Source: Spirochaetales bacterium (GTDB lineage Bacteria > Spirochaetota > Spirochaetia > Treponematales > Treponemataceae). From it: a stretch of DNA of 64,000 nt. Shown here in pieces: positions 52,726 through 61,600 of this stretch. The position numbers were made by a program, and so were the translations under genes. The notes under the pieces were generated by a model. That model ran no database searches. It had not been told where the DNA came from and saw only the letters and a program-made list of their open reading frames with translations. The stretch covers positions 558,001 to 622,000 of the forward strand of contig QKEL01000009.1 of assembly GCA_003252395.1 (NCBI GenBank). The letters run 5' to 3'. The stretch's first letter is position 1, and the number at the start of each line of letters is the position of its first letter.

Positions 52726-52754
52726 GGTAATATCTCCGTCTATCATCCAATATT

Positions 52755-53780
52755 TCATTTGGTGAAAAAAAGCTGAGCGACTTTACCTATTGAATCGGCA
52801 AAGTATTCACAGCTAAACTTTTCTGCGGTCTCGGATCTCAGAAACGAATCAATGTTTTTTCTGTATTCCAGAAACTCGTACTCGGTTATTTCATTTAATC
52901 TATCAAAAAGTTGTTCATGAGTTCTAAAAGAGTTTCGGTCTATGTATGTATTCGCTGGTATATAATCCGAGATATTTGGTGGGCCCAGGTAAACCGGAAC
53001 AACACCGGAAATAAAACAGTCAAATATCTTTTCTGTTATGTACCCTGGAATATTTACTGCATTCTCATAACAGATTGTAAACCGATAACGGGATAATGTT
53101 TGGTACTTACTCTCAACCGAACCGTGATATGTTCCATTCGGGAAAAAAACACGCGGGGATAAGGCATTAATCCTTCTACCCAAAGACCTGCGTAGTCGCG
53201 TAGAACGCGGTTCTATCCCCATATCCCAGCCCTTCCCGTAGAGATCAAGATCATCGGGATGATATTTCTCGAACCATTTAATAGTTTTTATTCTTTCCGA
53301 GTAGGACTCATTCGGATGACGGGATGACTTATTGGAAGCAATTAAACATACCAATTTTTTCTGGGAGAAGGGTAACGGATTTTCATGGACTTTTAAATGT
53401 GGCTGTGCAAAAAACAATTTAAAATATTTTTTATTGTCTACGATGGTATCATTCCACGTGAATATATACCTGAATTTATCGTGATTTTTTATGTCCCAGT
53501 TATAGGGTTTTACTACTGCGGTTTCAAAAAGAAGCGCTATCGATGTATCGGGATTATGCCAAGGAGGGAACAATTCCGGTATATCGTTATAAATAGTAAA
53601 TAAGGCGTTTTTTGGAACGGATTTATCCTGAGTTGTTAACTCAATCCCATATTGGTTCAGTCTTAATCTAAGGGTGCGGTAAGCACGAAGACAATCATCG
53701 CGATTAAGCTCTGTATCGTCAGGATTGAAAATCCTGTTATCTTGATATGGCGGATCCACAAAAAGAGTTGCATACTTCAT
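52755..53780 (-). CDS. GT10-family fucosyl/colitosyl-type transferase
   Basis: A 341-residue protein with the hallmarks of GT10: CLIASNKSS in the centre, then [36 protein letters not shown] (shown in part; YENA, TEKI, GPPNI) which binds the GDP-sugar. GT10 enzymes use GDP-fucose; colitose is 3-deoxyfucose, so a GDP-colitose donor from the neighbouring ColD/ColC is likely. It starts overlapping the upstream gene by 4 bp and its end overlaps the longest possible form of Gmd. Confidence 0.88.
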   Translation of the reverse strand: MKYATLFVDPPYQDNRIFNPDDTELNRDDCLRAYRTLRLRLNQYGIELTTQDKSVPKNALFTIYNDIPELFPPWHNPDTSIALLFETAVVKPYNWDIKNHDKFRYIFTWNDTIVDNKKYFKLFFAQPHLKVHENPLPFSQKKLVCLIASNKSSRHPNESYSERIKTIKWFEKYHPDDLDLYGKGWDMGIEPRSTRLRRSLGRRINALSPRVFFPNGTYHGSVESKYQTLSRYRFTICYENAVNIPGYITEKIFDCFISGVVPVYLGPPNISDYIPANTYIDRNSFRTHEQLFDRLNEITEYEFLEYRKNIDSFLRSETAEKFSCEYFADSIGKVAQLFFTK

Positions 53781-54865
53781 TCCAGAGCCCCTAATATGGC
53801 TTCAAATCTGGCTTTATACAGATTGCGAGACGCGACTTGGTATCCCGAAAGTCTGATCTTTTCCCGTTCGATATCATTACATAGATAATACCTAATAAGT
53901 TTCTCAAGCTCATCAATCGTCGAAAACAGAACAATTTCCCTACCGTTTACGAAATAGTCTTCGATTTCAAGTGCAAACTGGCTGATTTGAAAACCAGTAG
54001 CTGCAGGTATTTCAAAGTTTCGAGCCTTAATCTGTTCAACATTCTTGCATGGAAAACTTGAGTGCAACTTGTCTGGACGTAAAGACTCTATAAATCTCCT
54101 CAACGCGGTTCTATAACCCTTTATACGATAGATCTTCAAGATGCGTAATAGTAATTCTTTTCTTCTTTTCCTTTCCCGTTCCTCGAGTCTCTTCCTATAA
54201 TCAAAGTCTCTTGGTATGGAATTTGAGAGATTCAATGATATTTTCGTGCTCTGAAAAATTTCGTTCATCCGTTCGGTGCTCACACGACCATTTTTCCATC
54301 CCGAACCGAAGCATTCTACGAATATTCCACGACGGTTAAGTTCATCGATATACCACTCTCTTACATCGTTTCGGCCACCGACAAATGATACCTCATAACG
54401 ATACGGCTTCTGTTCATATTTTAAGAGGTTCTCTGCAGCCCATTGCGTGAGTATTATTCTGGTATTTCCCAATTCCCGATATTTTGGAACTGAATACTTA
54501 TCGACTGTAATCACGGTATGAAGGTGCGGTGCTACATTTCTTGAGAAACCATCGAATCTCCATTGATCGTCGCAAAAAAAATTTACCGTTTTACTGATTT
54601 CGTTTAACCGATCTAGCGTTTCAATCCTGATTTCATTGTTCATTAAAACGAAGAAAACGTAATCAGGCTTTTCAAAAGTACAGTAAGCAATCAAATCCTC
54701 TTGCAATTGGTATTGATCCTCTGGGAATCCGTGTTCTTCAAGCCAAAAAGGAATTGATTCGGGAGACAACTCCTTTATCTGTTTATAAAAGACCGTCATC
54801 TCGGTTGATGGTCCACGATCCTTAATTCCATAATCATATTTCAGAAAAGCCGTGATAATTTTCAT
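53777..54865 (-). CDS. CgeB-like GT1 family glycosyltransferase
   Basis: A 362-residue protein. The C-terminal half shows SLNLSNS, EQIKARNFEIPAATGFQIS and a following FSTIDELEKLIRYYL, as in the CgeB/Spore maturation-type transferases and glycosyltransferase domain 1_2. An N-terminal EEHGFPEDQ region is unlike others. It is located between GT10 and ColD, so it probably acts on the same repeat unit. Confidence 0.75.
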   Translation of the reverse strand: MKIITAFLKYDYGIKDRGPSTEMTVFYKQIKELSPESIPFWLEEHGFPEDQYQLQEDLIAYCTFEKPDYVFFVLMNNEIRIETLDRLNEISKTVNFFCDDQWRFDGFSRNVAPHLHTVITVDKYSVPKYRELGNTRIILTQWAAENLLKYEQKPYRYEVSFVGGRNDVREWYIDELNRRGIFVECFGSGWKNGRVSTERMNEIFQSTKISLNLSNSIPRDFDYRKRLEERERKRRKELLLRILKIYRIKGYRTALRRFIESLRPDKLHSSFPCKNVEQIKARNFEIPAATGFQISQFALEIEDYFVNGREIVLFSTIDELEKLIRYYLCNDIEREKIRLSGYQVASRNLYKARFEAILGALE

Positions 54866-54868
54866 TTT

Positions 54869-56038
54869 TTAGAAACTTTTCCCCAGTACATCACGCAGAT
54901 AGCTTAGCTCATGAGTCAAATCGTATTGATGGTTTCCCACGAAGAGCCCGTATTTATCGATATGTTCGGCATTTTTTAGGGAGCCAGAGATTTCGTGCGG
55001 TATAAATGCCATCACCGGATTTTTGGAGAAATTACCGGCAACAATGGGCCGACACTCAATGTCAGCGGTAATGAGGGCAGAAGCCAGTTCTTTTCTCGTT
55101 ATGGATGCGGCTTCTTTGATGATAATGGAAAAACCAAACCAGCTACTTGAGCCAATCTCAGCTTGAATATCGAAAAAGGGATTCCCTTTAAAGTACTCCT
55201 GAAAAACAATCGCGTTTTTTCTGCGAAAGTCGATGAAACCCGAAAGTTTATCAAGCTGTTCAAGTCCGATCGCAGCTTCTATTTCCAAGGGTCTTACGTT
55301 ATACCCGGGAAGGACGAATTTAAATGACTCCTCGAAAGGATCGTCGCTCTTTACACCGCTTACCATGTTTTTCTTCGGGAGATTCCTCGTCCAACCATGG
55401 GCACGCAGGCAAAGTAAAATATGATAGAGTTCAATGTCATCGGTTACAATAACCCCACCTTCCATCGTTGACATATGATGGCTGAAGAATGTGGAGTATG
55501 TTCCCATAAGCCCAAAAGTTCCTGCTTGTTTTCCCTTATATACAGCTCCTAGGGACTCACAGTTGTCTTCTATTACAATAATATTTCGCTCTTTAGTAAT
55601 TTTTGCTATTTGATCGAAATCATTGGGGTTACCCAACAAGTTAACCGCCATGATAAGCTTCGTCTTGTTTGTAACCGCACGCTCAAGCGCCAAAAGATTA
55701 TAATTAAGCGTATGTCTGTCGATATCCACGAATTTCAATTTTAGCCCATATTGATAAAGCGGATAATAAGTTGTCGGCCAGGAAACTGCAGGAACTATAA
55801 CTTCATCGCCAGGGGATAGTTGATTTTGTTTCCGATAGAATAATGCCGCAACCATGAGCAAGTTTGCCGATGATCCTGAATTGACCATCACGGCGTGTTT
55901 AGAACCAACGAACGAGGCAAATTTTTCTTCGAACCGTACAACTTTCTCGCCCATTGTACACATTCCAGACTCAATTACCTCATGAGCCGCTTTTTTTTCT
56001 TTATCGTCCCATGTGGTTGTTGCAAGTGGATATTTCAT
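54869..56038 (-). CDS. colD: GDP-4-keto-6-deoxy-D-mannose 3-dehydratase (ColD)
   Basis: A 389-residue PLP enzyme of the DegT family. The Schiff-base lysine is replaced by His: the motif is FFSHHMSTMEGG with His187/188, exactly as in E. coli ColD (SHH, His188), and unlike sugar aminotransferases which have Lys. Other matching segments: VNSGSSANLLM, AVSWPTTYYPLYQYG, LLGNPNDFD, EDNCESLGA, LRAHGWTRNLPKKN, FVLPGYNVRPLE. It removes the 3-OH to give GDP-4-keto-3,6-dideoxy-D-mannose, using glutamate to keep PLP as PMP. It follows the ColC/Fcl gene with 3 bp between them. Confidence 0.92.
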   Translation of the reverse strand: MKYPLATTTWDDKEKKAAHEVIESGMCTMGEKVVRFEEKFASFVGSKHAVMVNSGSSANLLMVAALFYRKQNQLSPGDEVIVPAVSWPTTYYPLYQYGLKLKFVDIDRHTLNYNLLALERAVTNKTKLIMAVNLLGNPNDFDQIAKITKERNIIVIEDNCESLGAVYKGKQAGTFGLMGTYSTFFSHHMSTMEGGVIVTDDIELYHILLCLRAHGWTRNLPKKNMVSGVKSDDPFEESFKFVLPGYNVRPLEIEAAIGLEQLDKLSGFIDFRRKNAIVFQEYFKGNPFFDIQAEIGSSSWFGFSIIIKEAASITRKELASALITADIECRPIVAGNFSKNPVMAFIPHEISGSLKNAEHIDKYGLFVGNHQYDLTHELSYLRDVLGKSF

Positions 56039-56041
56039 GAC

Positions 56042-56962
56042 TTACCCCTTTATCGTCGTTAAATAGTATTTGTAAGTTTCCTCAATACCCTGTAACAGGG
56101 AGACATTTGACTTCCAGCCAAATGAATTAAGGAGTGTGGTGTCAACAAGTTTTTGTTTCATGCCTTCCGGCTTAGTTGTATCATGAACGAATTCGCCCTT
56201 ATATCCGATCACATCAGCGACTGTTCTATAGTAGTCGTTAATCGAAAAATCCCTGCCTATTCCCGCATTTAATACTTCGGGCATTGACTTAAAATTTCTG
56301 ATACAATGAGAAACACAATCAGAAAGATCGCCTACGTACATAAATTCGCGCTTAACTTTTCCTGTTCCCCAAACCGTAACGATCGATCTATCCATTTTAG
56401 CTGCATGTACCTTGTTGATCGCTGCTGGTATCATATGGGCATGAGCAAGGTCAAATTTATCGTACTTACCGTATAAATTGCAGGGCATTAAGGTTTTATA
56501 TGAATAGTCTTTGTTTTCCTTCATGATATAGGAACATAACCGCTGAGCGGTAATTTTCGCGAGAGCGTAACCCTCGTTAGTTGGCTCCAGCTCACCTTGT
56601 AAAATGTACTCTTCTTTTAATGGGTTATCTGCGTTTCTCGGATACATACAAGAACTACCGAAATTTAACAGTTTTCCGATTCCTGCCTCGAACGCTGCCA
56701 TTATTACATTTCGACCCATATCGATATTATCAATGAGAAATCGAACGGGTTCTCGTATATTTGCTTGAATCCCACCGACCTTTCCTGCGCAATGTATTAC
56801 CATCTCGGGATTTTTTGATGTCATGTATCTGAAAACGTCATCATAAGACAACAAATTCAGTTCAGCATGAGAAGGGGCAAGAACTTCATGGCCTTCGTCT
56901 CTGAGCCTTTCACTTATGTTTCGACCTACCAGGCCCGAGCCGCCAGTAATCATGATTATCAT
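56042..56962 (-). CDS. GDP-colitose synthase / GDP-fucose synthase-like epimerase-reductase
   Basis: A 306-residue SDR enzyme: GGSGLVGRN at 7-15, AGKVGGIQANI, NFGSSCMYP (Ser-Ser-Cys) and Y-x3-K in YALAKITAQ, PCNLYGKYDKFD, and REFMYVGDLSD. This is the GDP-L-fucose synthase/ColC fold, where Cys and Ser drive C5 epimerisation and reduction at C4. With ColD beside it, the product is most likely GDP-L-colitose; with Gmd alone it could be GDP-L-fucose, so a dual role is possible. Confidence 0.88.
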   Translation of the reverse strand: MIIMITGGSGLVGRNISERLRDEGHEVLAPSHAELNLLSYDDVFRYMTSKNPEMVIHCAGKVGGIQANIREPVRFLIDNIDMGRNVIMAAFEAGIGKLLNFGSSCMYPRNADNPLKEEYILQGELEPTNEGYALAKITAQRLCSYIMKENKDYSYKTLMPCNLYGKYDKFDLAHAHMIPAAINKVHAAKMDRSIVTVWGTGKVKREFMYVGDLSDCVSHCIRNFKSMPEVLNAGIGRDFSINDYYRTVADVIGYKGEFVHDTTKPEGMKQKLVDTTLLNSFGWKSNVSLLQGIEETYKYYLTTIKG

Positions 56963-57957
56963 ATTTTAATTCCTATGTGTTTGAGTATATATCTACAACA
57001 TCTATACACTTTTTTTTTACCGTGCTCGAAAACAATCAATAATCGCGGAAAATATTTATAGCAATTAAACCAGATTTGGAAAACAAAATCAGTGGCCCGA
57101 TTCAACACAACGTTTTTTTCCAATCTCAGTAAATCGGCCTTGCCCGGCTTAAACCTCAATATTTCATGCTTGATTTGATTATTAGCATAACTAATCCATT
57201 GCTTCCCAAGATGGGATGTATAATGCTTATCTAGAATACTATCTAAAACCGGCTTCTTGAGCATTGGAATCATCCATAATGAATTTCGACTATCTTGTGC
57301 ATCATGTAACCTATAAAAAAACAATTTTTCTTGTAAATATTTCATATTACGTTTTTTATTTAGCTCAAACCAAAAAAAGGTATCTGCAGATTTACCCACA
57401 TCCGTACGGTATCTAATTTGATCTTCGTTCACCGATTTCACCCGAAGCATTACAGTAGGACAACATATGTAATTTTTACCGTGAATGTAGCCTTTTAAGT
57501 ATTCACCTTTCCGAATTAATTTATTCTGATTTCCAATAATCCTGTCATAAGCCCTTCCAATAACGGGATTGCCGTTTACATCAATAAAGTCAGCGTTCAC
57601 GCATACAAGATCTACATCAAGATTAACGGTTAATTCCTCAATTTCTTTTTTAACCATATCTGGATGCATTATGTCGTCATCGTGAGTTAATAAAAGGAAA
57701 TCAGATTTACAATTTTCAATTGCTATATTGAAATTTCGCAATGCTCCGATGTTTATACTATTCTTGATATACTTAAATCTCGTATCATTCAGATACTTCT
57801 GTACGACATAATCGGTTTCATCAGTAGAGCCATTATCGTATACCTTAACTACAAAATCTCTGTAAGTTTGATTTTGAATAGATTCAAGCATAAGATCAAG
57901 GAATCTAGACCTGTTATAGGTCATTACCGCGATTGTTACCTTGTATTTACACATCAT
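56959..57957 (-). CDS. GT2 glycosyltransferase
   Basis: A 332-residue protein. VTIAVMTYNRSRFLD and VYDNGSTDET, then LTHDDDIMHPD (metal site), and FYRLHDAQDSR; it belongs to GT2. The start ATG overlaps the upstream stop (ATGATG), and its end overlaps the ColC-type gene. Lower GC than the neighbours to the left. Sugar donor unknown; the epimerase product GDP-colitose is possible. Confidence 0.82.
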   Translation of the reverse strand: MMCKYKVTIAVMTYNRSRFLDLMLESIQNQTYRDFVVKVYDNGSTDETDYVVQKYLNDTRFKYIKNSINIGALRNFNIAIENCKSDFLLLTHDDDIMHPDMVKKEIEELTVNLDVDLVCVNADFIDVNGNPVIGRAYDRIIGNQNKLIRKGEYLKGYIHGKNYICCPTVMLRVKSVNEDQIRYRTDVGKSADTFFWFELNKKRNMKYLQEKLFFYRLHDAQDSRNSLWMIPMLKKPVLDSILDKHYTSHLGKQWISYANNQIKHEILRFKPGKADLLRLEKNVVLNRATDFVFQIWFNCYKYFPRLLIVFEHGKKKVYRCCRYILKHIGIKI

Positions 57958-58985
57958 TTAATAGCTTTATTGAACGGAGGATTTTGATTATTCTTTTTTA
58001 GGTGTTCTCTGATTCTCTTAAATAATCTTTTATATCTCCTATATGTTTTACCTATACTAACAAATGTTTTATTATCTAAAAAGACATTAAAAAAGAATAA
58101 AATCATTCCTTTATAAGTAAAACAATATAGTTTTGAAATATGTAATAATTCGACAAGGCTTACACGTCGTCCGTACTGTTTAGCATTGTGCATTAGTAGT
58201 GAAATTTCAGATGACTTATTAGACAAATGATTTGTTACAATTTCTGGATATCGTTTTTGATAATAAAATCTAAATATTTTAGCAAGTTCTAGGGAATTAT
58301 CAAGTAGTAATTTAGATTCCCACCAGCCATGGGACTCCCTGTATAATACAAAAGCTTTTTTTGCTGTCTGTACAGTAATTGTTTTTGGATTAGTAGTTAA
58401 CATATTATGCAATATTTCTAGGTGCGCCCAGTTTTTAAAATATAATTTTGTATTAATTTTATCAGTTTGAAATATATTAGTTGATAAAGCTGTACCAATA
58501 CCTATTCCATTTTTTAAATAAACTTCATTAGGCTCAAAGTAGATATTATCTTCTGTTAGTTTATAACTTTCCGAATCGCTAAAGGAATTATTTTTTTCGT
58601 TATAAATTAAAAAATTTAGAAAAATATTATGCGGCGAATATTGGGTAATTATTTCAAGAATTGAGGATAAGCTTCCGTCTAACAAATAATCTTGACATCC
58701 AAGCAGCCATACATATTCTGTTGTTACAGTATTTACGAGAAAAATGATATTACCATCATAACCAAGGTTTTGTGCTTGTCTGTGGTAATTAATCTTCCCT
58801 TCAAAACGTTTTACATAACTCAGGCAAATAGATTGAGTAGTGTCTGTTGAGGAATTATCAGAGATAAGTATAACAACCTTATTTGATTGGAATTCACTTT
58901 GCTTGATAATACTCTCAAGCGTATTCCCAATATAATCACCGCCATTGTATACCGGAATCGCTATTGTTAAAATCGAATCAATCAA
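57954..58985 (-). CDS. GT2 glycosyltransferase, very AT-rich
   Basis: A 343-residue protein with ILTIAIPVYNGGDYI at 4-18, ISDNSSTDTT and LLGCQDYLLDGS (metal site as GCQD). It is one of the most AT-rich genes of the window. It overlaps the SDR gene by 8 bp and is part of the same operon as the split transketolase genes, so it may transfer the sugar they make. Confidence 0.82.
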   Translation of the reverse strand: MIDSILTIAIPVYNGGDYIGNTLESIIKQSEFQSNKVVILISDNSSTDTTQSICLSYVKRFEGKINYHRQAQNLGYDGNIIFLVNTVTTEYVWLLGCQDYLLDGSLSSILEIITQYSPHNIFLNFLIYNEKNNSFSDSESYKLTEDNIYFEPNEVYLKNGIGIGTALSTNIFQTDKINTKLYFKNWAHLEILHNMLTTNPKTITVQTAKKAFVLYRESHGWWESKLLLDNSLELAKIFRFYYQKRYPEIVTNHLSNKSSEISLLMHNAKQYGRRVSLVELLHISKLYCFTYKGMILFFFNVFLDNKTFVSIGKTYRRYKRLFKRIREHLKKNNQNPPFNKAIK

Positions 58986-59919
58986 GTTTAAAACCCTTAT
59001 TACCTAAAATAAACGCAGTCTCTGAATCAAGGCAATTCCTAGACGTATTCTTAACAATTTTATCAATATCTGATGATTCATTCTGGGAATAGTATATTTT
59101 CTTTAACCCTGTAACAGATACCGTATCAGAATTTGTAATTTCAAATTTTAACCCATACTTATGTTCGAATAATGAAATAATCTCAAATTTTGTTATTGGA
59201 TGTTTACTGTAAATATCGATCGCATTGTTAATTCTAACAGTTTGTTCAAGATAAAACATTATTATTTCAAATAGGTCATCCGGATGTATATAGTCACGAA
59301 CGATATCAATTTCATTCGTCTTGAAGACTTCATCTTTCTTTATACAGTTAATTATTTCCGTGAGCAGAAAATTTGTATGAAGATCAATATATCTACTAAA
59401 AAAACTGAAAATACGAAAATCTATAATTGATAGTCCTTGAAGCGAACGGTGCTTTGCCTCTGAATTCAACTTAGCGACCCGGTAAAAATCACCAGCAGTA
59501 AGTTCATTTACTTTATATTCTGCGATTGTTTCTCTATTTACAGGCTCTGAAAAAGAAGTCCCGTAAACTGCTCCACTTGAAAAATTAATATATTTTGTTT
59601 CCGGGTGTTCCATTATATACTTCAAAGCCATATTGTCATAAATTTCAGTCGCTTGAAAAACTTGAATACCTGCAGTTTTTTGCTTTAAAGGATCTGCAAT
59701 ACCTACGCAATTAAATATTGCATCATAAAAGCCAGCTGTAAATTTCGAATAATCTGATATTTCGTAACCTGGGATAGTAATTTTGTTCTCATTGAAAAAA
59801 TTGCTTACTGATATAGGATTTCGTGCAAACAAAGAAAGACTGATCTCATTTTGAGAAATAAAACGAATTAATAAGTTCTTGGCTATATGACTATTCGCTC
59901 CTAGTATTGCAATATTCAT
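58978..59919 (-). CDS. NAD-dependent epimerase/dehydratase-type reductase (SDR)
   Basis: A 313-residue extended SDR: nucleotide-binding GANSHIAKN near residues 8-16, Ser-Ser-Gly in FSSGAVYG, and Y-x3-K in YRVAKLN near 167-171. The N-terminal loop has an A-N instead of the usual T-G signature, which is a variation. It sits directly after a split transketolase and before a GT2 gene, with 4-bp overlap to the transketolase C gene. The best guess is reduction or epimerisation of the 4-keto or side-chain keto sugar made by its neighbours. Confidence 0.75.
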   Translation of the reverse strand: MNIAILGANSHIAKNLLIRFISQNEISLSLFARNPISVSNFFNENKITIPGYEISDYSKFTAGFYDAIFNCVGIADPLKQKTAGIQVFQATEIYDNMALKYIMEHPETKYINFSSGAVYGTSFSEPVNRETIAEYKVNELTAGDFYRVAKLNSEAKHRSLQGLSIIDFRIFSFFSRYIDLHTNFLLTEIINCIKKDEVFKTNEIDIVRDYIHPDDLFEIIMFYLEQTVRINNAIDIYSKHPITKFEIISLFEHKYGLKFEITNSDTVSVTGLKKIYYSQNESSDIDKIVKNTSRNCLDSETAFILGNKGFKLD

Positions 59920-60821
59920 ATCAGTTCATCCAATTTGGGTTTCTTTGACAACCCAAATTTATTACGTAAGTATTCCTGTGAACCAATATAATGACTATAG
60001 GTATCTTGTATTGCAATATTTTTAACGGGAATACCATATCCTTTATTTCCAGCAAATGCAGCTATAGCTTCACCTATACCACCAATAACGTTATGTTCTT
60101 CAACAGTTATGATTGGTATCCTTAATTCCATTATATGATTAAGGAAATCGACATCTAATGGTTTAACAGTGTGTAAACTTGCAAAAAGAGGATCATGCCC
60201 CTCGATTTCCCATTCAGAAACCCATTTGTTTACGGTTTCCAACATATTACCCATCGATAAAATCGCAAACTCTTTTCCATCACGAAGAATTGAGGCTTTC
60301 CCAAATTCAATAATACTTTGTTGTTTATGGATTAATGGTTCGTTATTCTTTCCTAATCGAATATACATAGGTCCCTCTTGAATAAAGCTGTACTTGATTA
60401 AATTCCTTGCTTCTAAAGGGTCTCCTGGACAACACACAGTCATATTAGGGAGTGCACGCATAATTGCAACGTCTTCTATTGCATGATGTGTAGCCCCTGC
60501 CGGTCCATATGAAAACCCTCCCCCGACACCCACCAATTTAACATTTGTATTCATGTATGCAACATCAACACGAATTTGTTCAAAGCAACGCATAGTCACA
60601 AAAGGCACTATAGAATACAAATAGGGTTTGTATCCGGATAAAGATAACCCCGCTGCGATCGAAACAGCATTCTGTTCAGCGATTCCAACATTTAAGAATC
60701 TATTAGGAAAAGAATCTATAAATTTTTCAAAAACTGAAAAACCGAGATCAGGAGTTAACAAGAAAATAGAGTCATCTACTCGTGCTTGTTCAATCAACGT
60801 TTCAATAAAAGTCGTTCTCAT
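59916..60821 (-). CDS. Transketolase-like subunit, C-terminal (pyrimidine-binding) part
   Basis: A 301-residue protein: catalytic Glu49 in NVGIAEQN (activates the thiamine pyrophosphate aminopyrimidine), HHAIEDVAIMR, ITVEEHNVIGG and a full C-terminal domain. It corresponds to the C-terminal half of transketolase or the DXS/E1-beta type. Together with the N-terminal subunit at 60,818 it forms one TPP active site. Position next to RfbH and an SDR implies action on a nucleotide-sugar 4-ketone rather than in the pentose phosphate pathway. It overlaps both neighbours by 4 bp. Confidence 0.9.
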   Translation of the reverse strand: MRTTFIETLIEQARVDDSIFLLTPDLGFSVFEKFIDSFPNRFLNVGIAEQNAVSIAAGLSLSGYKPYLYSIVPFVTMRCFEQIRVDVAYMNTNVKLVGVGGGFSYGPAGATHHAIEDVAIMRALPNMTVCCPGDPLEARNLIKYSFIQEGPMYIRLGKNNEPLIHKQQSIIEFGKASILRDGKEFAILSMGNMLETVNKWVSEWEIEGHDPLFASLHTVKPLDVDFLNHIMELRIPIITVEEHNVIGGIGEAIAAFAGNKGYGIPVKNIAIQDTYSHYIGSQEYLRNKFGLSKKPKLDELI

Positions 60822-61600
60822 ATAGACTCTCCCAACTCATCAAGCGCCATATTAAGCTGTGTTGGATCAGGAGACTTATAATGCCATATAAATTCACCTT
60901 CCATGAAGGATACGCCTTTCCCTTTTATCGTATTAGCTACAATCGCGGCTGGACCAGAACAATTAATTAATGCATCCTTTATAGCTTTTTCGTCATGACC
61001 ATCAATTTCAACGACGTTCAATCCAAAGGTTTTCAACCTTTCTGCTAAATTATTTTGATTTATTATATCCCCTCCCATTCCTTGCAGTCTATTATTGTCG
61101 ATGATCAGAGTATAATTATGAACCTTTAAAGTACCAGCGAGCATTATGGATTCCCATACAGAACCTTCATTACATTCACCATCCCCAACGAGAACGTAAA
61201 CATGTCCCCCCAGACCTTTCTTTAGCTTACCAATGGCAATACCTAACCCAAGACCGGGTCCATGTCCCAGAGAACCTGCAGAGACCTCAATTCCCTTGGC
61301 AACAGTCATGTCTAGGTGTCCAGGTAGAATGCCTCCATCAATGTAATAAGAATTCAACAATTCTTTTTCGATTATACCCGCTTGAGCTAATACAGAATAT
61401 AACGCGGCGCTTGCATGTCCTTTACTTAGAATAAAAACATCTCGGTCTTGTGCATGGTCTTTAATCTTTTGAATATTCATAAGATCGAAATACAAGACTT
61501 TTAAGATGTCCACAATTGAAAGAGCGCTTCCAATATGTGAAGATTTTGAGTATGACATCATTTTGCAGATATCTGCTCTGATTCTATTCGCGATTTTCAT
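60818..61600 (-). CDS. Transketolase-like subunit, N-terminal (TPP-diphosphate-binding) part
   Basis: A 260-residue protein with His22 (SSHIG), SKGHASAALY, HGPGLGLGIAIG, and the TPP motif GDGECNEG at 139-146 ending with IDNN at 167-170. That is the complete N-terminal half of a transketolase. It is encoded separately from the C-terminal half, as in many sugar-branching or archaeal-type systems. It overlaps RfbH by 4 bp. A C2 donor (fructose-6-phosphate, xylulose-5-phosphate or hydroxypyruvate) is expected. Confidence 0.9.
   Translation of the reverse strand: MKIANRIRADICKMMSYSKSSHIGSALSIVDILKVLYFDLMNIQKIKDHAQDRDVFILSKGHASAALYSVLAQAGIIEKELLNSYYIDGGILPGHLDMTVAKGIEVSAGSLGHGPGLGLGIAIGKLKKGLGGHVYVLVGDGECNEGSVWESIMLAGTLKVHNYTLIIDNNRLQGMGGDIINQNNLAERLKTFGLNVVEIDGHDEKAIKDALINCSGPAAIVANTIKGKGVSFMEGEFIWHYKSPDPTQLNMALDELGESI

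Noticed and set aside
54869-56038. Perosamine synthase (GDP-4-keto-6-deoxymannose aminotransferase) for the DegT-family gene
   Set aside because: The PLP lysine is His here, as in ColD; a sugar aminotransferase needs Lys.
59916-61600. Housekeeping transketolase or DXS
   Set aside because: Split into two genes and overlapping with rfbH and an SDR in an AT-rich cassette; a pathway role in sugar branching is more likely, though not proven.
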